DNA of 64,000 nt from Kytococcus schroeteri. GTDB lineage: Bacteria; Actinomycetota; Actinomycetes; Actinomycetales; Dermatophilaceae. The position numbers and the translations under genes were made by a program. The notes below the pieces were generated by a model that ran no database searches, had not been told where the DNA came from, and worked only from the letters and a program-made list of their open reading frames with translations. Below, piece after piece: positions 41,705-50,162 of this stretch. Location: positions 62,001-126,000 of the forward strand of contig NZ_JBHLVH010000004.1 in NCBI RefSeq assembly GCF_042433515.1. Reading direction: 5' to 3'. How positions within the stretch are numbered: the stretch's first letter is position 1; every line of letters starts with the position of its first letter.

Positions 41705-42460
41705 TCAGGCGACCTCGGAGGACGCGGCCGGGGCGCCACCGTCCTCACCCGCATCGCCCTGGGGGTTCAAGTGCTCCCAAGCCGCCTCGGCGGCCATCAT
41801 CTCCGCGGCCTTCTTGGTGCGCCCGGTGCCGGTGCCCACCGGCTCCCCGCCGAGCAGGGCCGTGGCCTCGAAGACCTTGGCGTGGTCCGGGCCGGAGTCG
41901 GTGATGCGGTACTCCGGCAGCCCCAGACCGCGCGCGGAGCCGAGCTCCTGGAGGCTGGTCTTCCAGTCCAGCGCGGCGCCCATCGTCTGCGAGCGCTCCA
42001 TGAGTTCGTCGAGCAGGTGGTGCACCACGGTGGTCGCTGCCTCGAGCCCCACCGAGAGGTACACCGCCCCGATGACGGCCTCCACCGCGTCGGCGAGGAT
42101 CGAGTTCTTCTGCCGCCCGCCGGAGCCCTCCTCGCCCCGGCCGAGGCGGAAGTAGCTGCCCAGCTCCAGGCGGCCGGCCTCGCCGCCGAGGGCCCGGGCG
42201 CTCACCACGGCGCTGCGCAGCTTGGCCAGCTCGCCCTCGGGCAGGTCCGGGTTGGAGCGGTACAGGTGGTTGGTCACCACCAGGCCCAGCACGGAGTCCC
42301 CGAGGAACTCCAGGCGCTCGTTGTGCGGGGCGTCGTCGTTCTCGTAGCTGTACGAGCGGTGCGTCACCGCCCGCAGCAGCAGGTCCTCGTCCACGCGGGC
42401 ACCGACCACCTCCTCGAGGCGGTCGGCCAGCTCGGAGACGGGTCGTGCGGCCGGGCTCAC
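41705..42460 (-). CDS. rnc: Ribonuclease III
   Basis: Cleaves double-stranded RNA, including pre-rRNA. The 251-residue protein has an N-terminal nuclease domain with the signature HNERLEFLGDSVLGLVVT and the metal-binding DAVEAVIGAVYLS. A C-terminal double-stranded-RNA-binding domain (KTSLQELGSARGLGLPEY ... GTGRTKKAAEMMAAEAAW) follows. The GTG at 42460 overlaps the upstream DUF177 stop (GTGA). A short acidic Gly/Ala tail follows the RNA-binding domain. Confidence 0.96.
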   Translation of the reverse strand: MSPAARPVSELADRLEEVVGARVDEDLLLRAVTHRSYSYENDDAPHNERLEFLGDSVLGLVVTNHLYRSNPDLPEGELAKLRSAVVSARALGGEAGRLELGSYFRLGRGEEGSGGRQKNSILADAVEAVIGAVYLSVGLEAATTVVHHLLDELMERSQTMGAALDWKTSLQELGSARGLGLPEYRITDSGPDHAKVFEATALLGGEPVGTGTGRTKKAAEMMAAEAAWEHLNPQGDAGEDGGAPAASSEVA

Positions 42461-43026
42461 TGGTCGTCGGAGCGGGTCAGGTCGGCCAGGGCGGCCCAGC
42501 GGGGGTCGAGCTCCTCGTGGGCATGGTCCGGGTCGTCGGCCAGCCGCTCGCCGCAGCGGTCGCACAGGCCGGGGCAGTCCTCGGAGCAGACCGGCTGGAA
42601 CGGGAAGGTGGGCACCACGGCGTCGCGCACGGCGGGCTCGAGGTCCATGAGGTCGTCCTCCATCTCGCGGACGTCCTCCTGGGTCTCGGGGTCCACCTCC
42701 TCGCCGTCCTCGCGCCCCCCGGGCCACACGTAGAGCACCTGGAAGTCGGTGTCCACGGGCTCGTCGAGGTCGGTGAGGCAGCGCACGCAGTTGCCGCGCG
42801 CGGTGGCGGTCACGGTGCCGGAGGCCAGGACCCCGTCCACGAGGGACTCCAGACGCAGGTCGAGCCCCAGCGGCGAGCCGGGCTCCACCGCCATCACGTC
42901 GGTGCCGATGCCCTCGGGGGCCGGGACCTCGAACTCCCCGGACTCGGTGGTGCCGGCGCGGCGTCCGAAGCTGCGCAGGTCGAGGGCGAGGGGGTGCCGA
43001 CGGTCGAGCTCGATCATGCGGCCCAT
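42457..43026 (-). CDS. YceD/DUF177 family protein
   Basis: A 189-residue acidic protein of the YceD family, linked in other bacteria to 23S rRNA accumulation and usually encoded with rpmF. It shows two cysteine pairs: CVRCL in the middle and CSEDCPGLCDRCGERL near the C-terminus, likely a metal site. The ATG at 43026 follows GGGAC; an ATG at 43017 is the alternative. No rpmF lies beside it here, and it is instead coupled to rnc as in M. tuberculosis (Rv2926c). Confidence 0.88.
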   Translation of the reverse strand: MGRMIELDRRHPLALDLRSFGRRAGTTESGEFEVPAPEGIGTDVMAVEPGSPLGLDLRLESLVDGVLASGTVTATARGNCVRCLTDLDEPVDTDFQVLYVWPGGREDGEEVDPETQEDVREMEDDLMDLEPAVRDAVVPTFPFQPVCSEDCPGLCDRCGERLADDPDHAHEELDPRWAALADLTRSDDQ

Positions 43027-43098
43027 CGTCCCACAGGGCACCGACGACCTCGCCGGTCAGGCGCTGTGCCCCGGCCCTCCCCCACGGCGCCGTCGCGC

Positions 43099-43569
43099 TC
43101 AGGCGCGGGCCGCGAGCGCCGCCAGCACCGGGGCCGGCACGAGGTCGGAGACGTCGCCCCCGCCGGCCGAGATCTGCCGCACCAGGGTGGAACTCACGTG
43201 CGCCACCTCGCCGGAGGCGGGCAGCAGCAGCGTCTCGATGCCCGACAGGTGCCGGTTCATGGCCGCCATCGGCTGCTCGTAGGCGTAGTCGGTCTCGCTG
43301 CGGATGCCCTTGACCACCACGTCGGCGCCGACCGCGCGGACCACGTCCACGAGCAGGCCGGTGTGGGCGGAGACCTCCACCCCGGGCAGGTCTCCCACGG
43401 ACTCCTCGATGACGCGCACCCGCTCGGCCACGGGCAGCATGCCGGTCTTCTCCGGGTTGTGCACCACCGCCACCACCGTGCGGTCGTAGAGGGCGGCGGC
43501 GCGGCGCACCACGTCGAGGTGGCCGTTGGTGAGCGGGTCGTAGGAGCCGGGCAGCAGGGCGGTGGTCAC
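43099..43569 (-). CDS. coaD: Phosphopantetheine adenylyltransferase
   Basis: Penultimate step of coenzyme A synthesis: 4'-phosphopantetheine plus ATP gives dephospho-CoA. The 156-residue protein has the nucleotidyltransferase motif PGSYDPLTNGHLD (with Tyr where most have Phe), VVKGIRSETDYAYEQPMA and HVSSTLVRQISAGGGD. The GTG at 43569 overlaps the rsmD stop (GTGA). Pairing with rsmD is general in bacteria. Confidence 0.97.
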   Translation of the reverse strand: MTTALLPGSYDPLTNGHLDVVRRAAALYDRTVVAVVHNPEKTGMLPVAERVRVIEESVGDLPGVEVSAHTGLLVDVVRAVGADVVVKGIRSETDYAYEQPMAAMNRHLSGIETLLLPASGEVAHVSSTLVRQISAGGGDVSDLVPAPVLAALAARA

Positions 43570-44171
43570 GCCTCCATCGTGTCATCCGGCTCGGCGAACC
43601 ACAGGGTGGTCTCCCCGTGGTCGCGGCGGCGGAAGCGCCGAAGACCGGCCGGCCAGGTGGGCTCGGGGCTGCGCGAGGAGCGCTCCACCACCACCACGGC
43701 GGCCGGGGCCAGCCAGTCCTCGGCGAGCGCCCGCAGCACGCCGGCCAGCTCCTCCTCGCCGAGGGGATAGGGCGGGTCGAGCAGCGCGAGCACCACGCGG
43801 CCGCCGTCGGGCAGGTCGGTGCCCTCACCCACGAGGGGCGCGCGCCCGGCCTCGAGGAAGGCCTGCACGCCACGCCGGTGCACGCTCACGGCCCCGCCCA
43901 CGCCCAGGGCCCGGACGTTCTGCTGCGCCACCCGTGCCGCGGGCGCCGCCTGGTCCACGCAGTCCACCCGTCGCGCGCCCCGGCTGGCGGCCTCGAGCCC
44001 CAGCGCGCCGGACCCGGCGAAGAGGTCGAGCACCCACGCGTCGCGCAGCACCCCCTCGTGCTCCAGGGCGGCGAAGAGCGCCTCGCGCACCCGGTCGCTC
44101 GTCGGGCGGGTGTCGGCGCCCCGCGGTGCCTCGATGCGGCGGCCCCCGTGGGCCCCGGCGATGATCCTCAT
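43566..44171 (-). CDS. rsmD: 16S rRNA (guanine966-N2)-methyltransferase RsmD
   Basis: Methylates G966 near the P-site. The 201-residue protein starts MRIIAGAHGGRRIEAPRG and contains RPTSDRVREALFAAL, the SAM motif VLDLFAGSGALGLEAASRGA and the catalytic LLDPPYPLG (variant of NPPY). ATG at 44171 shares a base with the recG stop (TGATG). The last residues match the RsmD end. Confidence 0.96.
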   Translation of the reverse strand: MRIIAGAHGGRRIEAPRGADTRPTSDRVREALFAALEHEGVLRDAWVLDLFAGSGALGLEAASRGARRVDCVDQAAPAARVAQQNVRALGVGGAVSVHRRGVQAFLEAGRAPLVGEGTDLPDGGRVVLALLDPPYPLGEEELAGVLRALAEDWLAPAAVVVVERSSRSPEPTWPAGLRRFRRRDHGETTLWFAEPDDTMEA

Positions 44172-46387
44172 CAGCTGCGCTCCAACCAGGCGGCACTCTC
44201 GTCACGGGCGGCCACCGCGCGGGCCAGCGGCTCCCACGCGGTGAGCTCGGGGTCCTGCTCCACGTACGCCCGGGCGGCCTCGCGCGCCTGGCCGATGAGC
44301 TCGGCGTCGTGCAGCACGCGCACGTACTCCAGTCCCGAACGGCCGCTCTGCGCAGCACCGAGCACGTCGCCCTCGCGGCGCATCTCCAGGTCGGCCCGGG
44401 CCAGCTCGAACCCGTCGGTCGTGGACGCCACGCGCTCCAGCCGCTCGTGGGTGGGGCCGGTGGCCACGTGCGTCATGAGCAGGCACAGGCCGGGGTGCCC
44501 GCCACGCCCGATGCGGCCGCGCAGCTGGTGCAGCTGGGCGATGCCGAACCGGTCGGCGTCCACCACGAGCATCACCGTGGCGTTGGGCACGTCCACGCCC
44601 ACCTCCACCACGGTGGTGGCCACGAGCACGTCCACCTCGCCGGCGGCGAAGGACGACATCACGGTGTCCTTCTGGTCGGTGGGCATGCGGCCGTGCACCA
44701 TCTCCACCCGGACCCCCCGCCCGCCGAGTTTCTCCCGGGCGGTCACGAGCAGGTCCTCGACGCCCACCGCGGGCGGGCGCGGCTCGGCCACGGGCGCGTC
44801 GGGGTCGACCAGCGCGGGCTGCCCGGGCACCTCGCGCACGTCGCCCCGTGCCGGGTCGTCGTCCGTCGCGGGGGACTCCTCCTCGGCGGTGTCGATGCGG
44901 GAGGCCACCACGAACGCCTGGCGCCCGGCCGCCACCTCCTCGGCGATGCGGTCCCACGCCCGCTCGGTCCACACGACGTTGTCGGCCGGCACCACGTGCG
45001 TGGCCACCGGCTGCCGGCCTGCGGGCAGCTCGTCGAGCACCGAGACGTCCATGTCGCCGAACACCGTCATGGCCACGGTCCGCGGGATCGGCGTGGCGGT
45101 CATGACCAGCAGGTGCGGGGGCGGGTCGGCCTTGGCCCGCAGCGCGTCACGCTGCTCCACGCCGAAGCGGTGCTGCTCGTCGATGACCACCAGGGCCAGG
45201 TCGGCGAAGGTCACCGAGTCCTCCAGCAGCGCGTGGGTGCCCACGAGCACGTCCACCTCGCCGGCCAGAGTGTCCAGCAGCACCTTCTGCCGCTGCGAGG
45301 CCGTCATGGAGCCGGTGAGGAGCCGCACCTCCACGCCCCCGGCGAGCCGGCCCGCGGTGGCGAGGTCGCCCAGCGCCCGCACGAGGCCGCGGTGGTGCTG
45401 GGTAGCCAGGATCTCGGTGGGGGCGAGCATCGCGGCCTGCCCGCCGGAGTCCACGGCCTGCAGCATGGCCCGCAGCGCCACCATCGTCTTGCCCGAGCCG
45501 ACGTCTCCCTGCAGCAGCCGGTGCATCGGGTGGGTGTGCCCCATCTCCTCGGCGATCTCGCGCCCCACCCGCTCCTGCGCGGCGGTGAGCGCGAACGGCA
45601 GGGCGGCGTCGAAGCGGGCGGGCACGCCGCCCTCGCGCCGCGGACGCGGCGTGGCCGGGTCGGCCTCGTGCCGGGCCCGCAGCCGGGCCAGCACCACCTG
45701 CAGCTCGAACGCCTCGGAGAAGCGCAGCCGCGCCCGGGCCCGCTGCACGTCGGACCAGTCGGCCGGGCGGTGCAGCAGCGTCCACGCCTCGGTCGCGGTG
45801 AGCCCCTGCGCAGCGGCCACCGAGGGGGGCAGCACGTCGGGTGCCTCGTCCAGGGCGTGCAGGGCCATGGCGGCGGCCTGGCCGACCTGCACGGAGGTGA
45901 GCTGCTTGACCTCCTTGTACAGCCCGATGAGGCCCTCGGCCGGCTCGGCGAACGCGCCGGCCTCCTCGCCGGCGGACTCCAGCACCACGTAGTCGGGGTG
46001 CGTCATCTGCAGCGCGCCGCGGTACTCCCCCACGGTGCCGATGAACATCACCCTCGCCCCGGGCACGAGGCGGGTGGTGTGCCCGAAGGCGGTGAAGAAG
46101 ACCACCGTCAACCGGCCCCCGGCGTCGTCGCGCGTCTGCACCACGAGCCGCTTGCGCCGCGGCTGGTTGCGCATCGGCACCTGCTGCGCGGAGACCACGG
46201 TGCCCACCACCACCGAGCTCTCCCCGACGGTGAGGTCTGCCATCGCCGCCGGCCGCTCGGGGTCCAGGTAGCGGGTGGGCACGAACTGCACCAGGTCGCC
46301 CACGGTCCGCAGGCCGCGCTCCTTCTCCAGCCGCTTGGCCTCCCGCTCCCCGATGACGGACGGCAGCCGGGCGTCCCAGGTCACCAC
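44171..46387 (-). CDS. recG: ATP-dependent DNA helicase RecG
   Basis: Branch-migration helicase that remodels stalled forks and recombination intermediates. The 738-residue protein has an N-terminal wedge/OB domain (1-230; VVVGTVVSAQQVPMRN), Walker A GDVGSGKT at 294-301, VVIDEQHRFGVEQRD (DEQH box) and LLVMTATPIPRT. Helicase motifs V and VI are in VATTVVEVGVDVPNATVM and QLHQLRGRIGRGG. GTG start at 46387 (a second GTG follows directly). A variable acidic insertion lies around ESPATDDDPARGD. Confidence 0.96.
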   Translation of the reverse strand: MVTWDARLPSVIGEREAKRLEKERGLRTVGDLVQFVPTRYLDPERPAAMADLTVGESSVVVGTVVSAQQVPMRNQPRRKRLVVQTRDDAGGRLTVVFFTAFGHTTRLVPGARVMFIGTVGEYRGALQMTHPDYVVLESAGEEAGAFAEPAEGLIGLYKEVKQLTSVQVGQAAAMALHALDEAPDVLPPSVAAAQGLTATEAWTLLHRPADWSDVQRARARLRFSEAFELQVVLARLRARHEADPATPRPRREGGVPARFDAALPFALTAAQERVGREIAEEMGHTHPMHRLLQGDVGSGKTMVALRAMLQAVDSGGQAAMLAPTEILATQHHRGLVRALGDLATAGRLAGGVEVRLLTGSMTASQRQKVLLDTLAGEVDVLVGTHALLEDSVTFADLALVVIDEQHRFGVEQRDALRAKADPPPHLLVMTATPIPRTVAMTVFGDMDVSVLDELPAGRQPVATHVVPADNVVWTERAWDRIAEEVAAGRQAFVVASRIDTAEEESPATDDDPARGDVREVPGQPALVDPDAPVAEPRPPAVGVEDLLVTAREKLGGRGVRVEMVHGRMPTDQKDTVMSSFAAGEVDVLVATTVVEVGVDVPNATVMLVVDADRFGIAQLHQLRGRIGRGGHPGLCLLMTHVATGPTHERLERVASTTDGFELARADLEMRREGDVLGAAQSGRSGLEYVRVLHDAELIGQAREAARAYVEQDPELTAWEPLARAVAARDESAAWLERS

Positions 46388-46397
46388 GCCGGCCCCC

Positions 46398-48143
46398 TCA
46401 CTCGAGCCCCACGAGCACCGGGAACGCCCGGGGCCCGCCCTCGACGACCTGCACCTCCAGGCCACGGCGTCGCAGCCGCAGGCTCGACTCGACGGCCCGC
46501 CCCACGGCAGGGTCCAATTCCTCCCCGAGCACCACGGTGGCGAGCTCCACGCCGCGGGTGGGGAGTTCGGCCAGCACGTCCGGCAGCACGTCGGCCACGT
46601 CCTCGCCGCGGGCCACCTCGCGCGAACCCACGGTGCCGACGACCCCGCCCCCGGGGAGGGCCCGGACCGCCCCGTCGTGGGTGGCCCCCGCCGCGGCGGT
46701 GAGGGCCCGCGCGGCCTTCTCCGCGTCGGCGGCGGGGTCCCACACCGCCACGGCGGCCACGGTGCCCTGCAGCGTCCGGCTCTCGACCACCTGCATCCAC
46801 ACGCCTTGCTGGGCCACGAGACGAGCCGCTTCCTGGGCGGGCAGCACCAGCTGGCCGTCCCCGGGCAGGAAGACCACCCGGGTGGCCCCGCAGGCGAGCA
46901 CGGCCTCCACGAGCTCCCCGATGCCGGCCCGCCGGCCGGGCGAGGAGCGCACCACCTTTGCACCCGCGGTCCGCAGGACCTCGACCAGCCCCACCCCGGA
47001 AGCGGCGACCAGCAGCGCCACCTCGCTCCGGCTCGCGTGGGCGCCGTCCAGGCTCTCGGTGCGCACGTCGGCCACCTCGCCCACCTTGCGGCACAGTGCC
47101 GTCACCCTCGAGGCCGTGGGCGCGTCGGCCACGTGCACGTGCACCCGCCAGTGCCGGCCGGCGCCGGCCACCACCACGGAGTCCCCCAGGTCCGCCAGCC
47201 GGCGGCGCAGCCGCTTGACCACACGGTCGGCCTTGCGGGCGGCCGCCTCGGGCAGGGTCGTGCTGAGCACCACCTCCAGCGTGGAGCGCGACGCCGTGGT
47301 GTCCCGCTCCTCGTCGGTGTCCACCGAGCCCTCGGCTCCGTCGTCACCCCGGGACTCGCCGGGCCCTGCGGCCTCTGTGCCGGCGTCCTCGCCCACGCGC
47401 GCCTGTTCCCCGGTCGATCCCTCGCCGGGGACCTCGGGGAGCGGCAGCCCACCGTCCGCGGGGGTGCCGAGCCACAGCAGCCCGGGCGCCTGCGGGTCCT
47501 CACCGGTGCACGTGACCACCAGGTGCCGCAACGCCACCACGAGCCCGGCGGCACCGGCGTCCACCACGTGCGCCGTGCGCAGGGCCGGCAGCTGGTCGGG
47601 CGTGCGTGCCAGGGCCACCTGCGCGGCGCCGAAGGTCCGGCGCACCACCTCGTCCAGCTCTCCCCCGGCGGCGGCCGCCTCCCGTGCGGCGTCCGCCGCG
47701 GCCCGCGAGACGCTCAGGATGGTGCCCTGCTCGGGGGTGGCCACGGCCTGCCAGGCCGAAGCGTCCGCCCGGGCCAGGGCCCGCGCCAGCCCGGACCCGT
47801 CGAGCCCACCGGCGTCGTCGCCCGCGGCACCGCGCACCACCTCCTGGGCCGCTCCGGCGATGAGCTGGGCGAGGATGACGCCGCTGTTGCCCCGTGCCGC
47901 CCAGAGGATGGACCGCGCTAGCCCGTCGATGCTGGCGTGCACGTCCTGGGCGTCCCAGGCCGGCGCGGTGCGCAGGCCGGTGTCCACGGTGAGGAACATG
48001 TTGGTCCCGGTGTCGCCATCGGCCACCGGGAAGACGTTGACCGCGTCGAGGGCCGGCGCCGCCCGACGCAGTCCACCCCGCACGTTGAGCAGCCAGCGAC
48101 GGGCGTCGGTGGCCGTGAGGCGACGACGCGGACCGGGTGCCAT
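46398..48143 (-). CDS. DAK2/DegV-type fatty-acid kinase-like protein (FakA/YloV family)
   Basis: A 581-residue protein with an N-terminal DAK phosphatase/kinase domain (NVFPVADGDTGTNMFLTVD at about 36-54; AARGNSGVILAQLIAGAA). An acidic linker at about 235-285 and a C-terminal domain of the YloV/FakA type follow. FakA phosphorylates fatty acids bound to FakB in Firmicutes. The actinobacterial protein sits next to recG (Rv2974c) and its substrate is less clear. The ATG at 48143 has AGGAG eight bases upstream. It stops 11 bases before recG. Confidence 0.85.
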   Translation of the reverse strand: MAPGPRRRLTATDARRWLLNVRGGLRRAAPALDAVNVFPVADGDTGTNMFLTVDTGLRTAPAWDAQDVHASIDGLARSILWAARGNSGVILAQLIAGAAQEVVRGAAGDDAGGLDGSGLARALARADASAWQAVATPEQGTILSVSRAAADAAREAAAAGGELDEVVRRTFGAAQVALARTPDQLPALRTAHVVDAGAAGLVVALRHLVVTCTGEDPQAPGLLWLGTPADGGLPLPEVPGEGSTGEQARVGEDAGTEAAGPGESRGDDGAEGSVDTDEERDTTASRSTLEVVLSTTLPEAAARKADRVVKRLRRRLADLGDSVVVAGAGRHWRVHVHVADAPTASRVTALCRKVGEVADVRTESLDGAHASRSEVALLVAASGVGLVEVLRTAGAKVVRSSPGRRAGIGELVEAVLACGATRVVFLPGDGQLVLPAQEAARLVAQQGVWMQVVESRTLQGTVAAVAVWDPAADAEKAARALTAAAGATHDGAVRALPGGGVVGTVGSREVARGEDVADVLPDVLAELPTRGVELATVVLGEELDPAVGRAVESSLRLRRRGLEVQVVEGGPRAFPVLVGLE

Positions 48144-48236
48144 GGTGGGTCTCCTGGGCGAGCGAGGCGGGAGGCCTGCACGGGCGCTCCCGATGGACCC
48201 GCACATGGTCGCACCCGCCACCGACAACCGCCCCGG

Positions 48237-48266
48237 TTGGCCCCGACTGCGGTGGTCCGCTATGAT
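48237..48266 (+). promoter_or_regulatory. Predicted sigma-70-type promoter of rpmB
   Basis: TTGGCC (48237-48242), 18 bases, TATGAT (48261-48266): the best promoter match in the window. Start of transcription would be near 48273, giving a leader of about 100 bases before the GTG at 48372. Confidence 0.7.
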
Positions 48267-48371
48267 TCTCCGGTTGCCCGTGACCTCCCGCATGCAGGAT
48301 CCATCAGGATCCGGGCCCTGCGGAACCCCCGGTCGGGGCCCATTCGACCATCGATCACTCAGGAGAGAACC

Positions 48372-48566
48372 GTGGCTGCCACCTGCGACGTCTGCGGCAA
48401 GGGACCGAGCTTCGGTCACAACATCTCGCACTCCAACCGCCGCACCAAGCGCCGTTGGAGCCCGAACATCCAGCGCGTGCGCGCCCGCGTCGGCGAGAAC
48501 CTCGCCACCGTGAAGCGCATCAACGCCTGCACCTCGTGCCTCAAGGCCGGCAAGGTCGTTCGCTGA
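48372..48566 (+). CDS. rpmB: 50S ribosomal protein L28
   Basis: A 64-residue large-subunit protein. It begins MAATCDVCGKGPSFGHNISHSNRRTKRRW and ends CTSCLKAGKVVR, with both Cys pairs of the zinc-binding (C+) form. That indicates this copy is the zinc-dependent version, which many actinobacteria replace by a Cys-free paralogue in zinc shortage. GTG start with AGGAGAG five bases upstream. Divergent from the DAK gene across 228 bases. Confidence 0.97.
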   Translation: MAATCDVCGKGPSFGHNISHSNRRTKRRWSPNIQRVRARVGENLATVKRINACTSCLKAGKVVR

Positions 48567-48608
48567 CCCACCGGTGAGCGCGGCCCCGCCGCACCTCGCA
48601 CGACGCAC

Positions 48609-48634
48609 ACAGGGCGCCCCTCGGGGCGCCCTGT
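48609..48634. terminator. Bidirectional terminator between rpmB and thiL
   Basis: Inverted repeat ACAGGGCGCC (48609-48618) with GGCGCCCTGT (48625-48634); the arms can extend inward to 12 bp. It lies 42 bases past rpmB and 42 past thiL, between convergent stops. Confidence 0.85.
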
Positions 48635-48676
48635 CGCGTACCCGGGCCGTCGCCCCCGCCCCCGGCGGACTGGTCC

Positions 48677-49648
48677 TCAGGCCCGGAAGTGGTCCCAGCC
48701 ACCCTCCACCGGGCGCCCGTCGAGCGTGACCGCGGGACCGTCGGGCCCCTCCGCCTCCTCGCACCACGCGATGCGGTGCCACCCCTGGGGTAGCACCCCC
48801 CCGGCCGGGAAGGTGCCCAGCAGGCAGTGCTCCTCCCCGCCGGTCAGCACGGCCTCCCACGCCCCCTCCTCCCCGACCGCCGGGGCCAGCCGGTCCACCA
48901 GCGGCTGCAGCCCGGCCCGGTCCAGCACGAGCCGCACCCCACTGGCCGTCGCGATGCGGGCCCCGTCACGGGCCAGCCCGTCGGAGACGTCCATGAGCGA
49001 GGTCGCGCCGGCACCGGCGGCCACCTCCCCCGCCTCCGGGTCCGCCCACGGCGCCCGGTGGTGAGCCAGGCACTCCGCCGCCGCGCTGCCCGGCCCCTCG
49101 AGCACCCCCCGCTGCAACAGGGCCAGGCCGGCCCCGGACCGCCCCAACGGCCCCGACACGGCCACCTGGTCCCCCGCCCGCGCCCCCGAGCGCAGCACCG
49201 GTCGGCCGGCCACCCGCCCGAGCGCGGTGACGCTCACCATCCGCGTGCCCGGCGCGGCCGAGGAGAGGTCCCCGCCCACCACGGCCACCCCTGCGCGCCG
49301 CGCGGCCTCGCCCACACCGCGCGCCAGGTCCTCCACCCACCGCACGGGCGTCGCGGCGTCGGCCACCAGGGTGAGCACCATCCAGGTGCAGCGGCCCCCC
49401 ATCGCGGTCACGTCCGCCAGGTTCTGCGCCACCGCCTTGGCCCCCACGTCCCGGGCGGTCGACCACTCGTCGAGCCAGTCGGCCCCCCGCACCATGGTGT
49501 CGGTGGTCACCACCGTGCCCGGTCCGGCCACCAGCACCGCCGCGTCGTCCCCGGGGCCGACCTCCACACCCGGGCCGGTGGTGGGTAGGTGCCGCCAGAT
49601 CCGCGGCAGCAGCTCGTTCTCGGAGACGTCGGCAAGGGTCTGGACCAC
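48677..49648 (-). CDS. thiL: Thiamine-monophosphate kinase
   Basis: Phosphorylates thiamine monophosphate to the diphosphate cofactor. The 323-residue PurM-like protein has GPGDDAAVL near residue 31, VTTDTMVRGADWLDEW, VGAKAVAQNLADVTAMGG, VVGGDLSSA, SLMDVSDGLARDGARIA and LTGGEEHCLLGTFP, the last in the place of the usual GGEDYEL. The GTG at 49648 has no leader: a TAGCGT -10 lies six bases upstream. Divergent from DUF3515 across only 22 bases, the same neighbour order as M. tuberculosis (Rv2977c-Rv2980). Confidence 0.95.
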   Translation of the reverse strand: MVQTLADVSENELLPRIWRHLPTTGPGVEVGPGDDAAVLVAGPGTVVTTDTMVRGADWLDEWSTARDVGAKAVAQNLADVTAMGGRCTWMVLTLVADAATPVRWVEDLARGVGEAARRAGVAVVGGDLSSAAPGTRMVSVTALGRVAGRPVLRSGARAGDQVAVSGPLGRSGAGLALLQRGVLEGPGSAAAECLAHHRAPWADPEAGEVAAGAGATSLMDVSDGLARDGARIATASGVRLVLDRAGLQPLVDRLAPAVGEEGAWEAVLTGGEEHCLLGTFPAGGVLPQGWHRIAWCEEAEGPDGPAVTLDGRPVEGGWDHFRA

Positions 49649-49654
49649 GCGGCG

Positions 49655-49664
49655 ACGCTACCCT
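49655..49664. promoter_or_regulatory. Symmetric bidirectional promoter core between thiL and DUF3515
   Basis: ACGCTACCCT at 49655-49664 contains TAGCGT on the minus strand (49660-49655) and TACCCT on the plus strand (49659-49664). The two -10 hexamers overlap by the self-complementary TA at 49659-49660. Each lies exactly six bases from its start codon (GTG 49648, ATG 49671), so the 22-bp spacer splits as 6 + 10 + 6. Both transcripts would be leaderless. No strong -35 is seen on either side. Confidence 0.6.
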
Positions 49665-49670
49665 GTGCCG

Positions 49671-50162
49671 ATGCTCCCCCACCCCTGCACCGTCCGCGCC
49701 CGGACCGCCCGCCGGCCCCTGCGGGCGGCGACCGCCACGGTGCTGGCGGGGGCCGCCCTGGCCGGGTGCTCCCGGGGCGAGGTGGCGGTCTCCCCCGCTC
49801 CCATGGCCGCGGAGCCCGCCTGTGCCCAGGCAGCCGGGCGGTACCCGCAGGCGGTGGCCGGCGCCGTGCGCCAACCGGTCGCCGAGGAGGCCCGCGACAG
49901 CGCCGCGGCCTGGGGCAACCCCGCCATCGTGGCGCGCTGCGGGGTGGAGCCCCCCGCTCCCAGCACCGACCGCTGCCTCACGATCGAGGGCGTGGACTGG
50001 GTCGTGGAGGACCTCGACGACGGCATCGCCCTGGTCACCTACGGCCGCACCCCCGCCCTGGAGGTGCTGGTGCCGCGCCGCTACCCGCAGTCCTCGGACC
50101 TCGTGGTCGACTTCGCCGACGCGGCCGGGGCCCTGGAGACCACCGGCCGCAGCTGCGGCTGA
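49671..50162 (+). CDS. DUF3515 family lipoprotein
   Basis: A 163-residue predicted lipoprotein of an actinobacterial family. The N-terminus is basic (CTVRARTARRPLRAA), followed by a hydrophobic core and the lipobox LAGC at about residues 31-34; the mature part has four further Cys. It fits the DUF3515 pattern beside thiL and ddl (Rv2980). Function unknown; its position between ThiL and Ddl is conserved. ATG at 49671, leaderless by prediction. Its TGA abuts the ddl stop with no gap (TGATCA). Confidence 0.85.
   Translation: MLPHPCTVRARTARRPLRAATATVLAGAALAGCSRGEVAVSPAPMAAEPACAQAAGRYPQAVAGAVRQPVAEEARDSAAAWGNPAIVARCGVEPPAPSTDRCLTIEGVDWVVEDLDDGIALVTYGRTPALEVLVPRRYPQSSDLVVDFADAAGALETTGRSCG

Noticed and set aside
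42400..43098. rpmF (L32) next to the DUF177 gene
   Set aside because: DUF177 overlaps rnc directly, and the gap upstream holds no short basic reading frame with L32 motifs.
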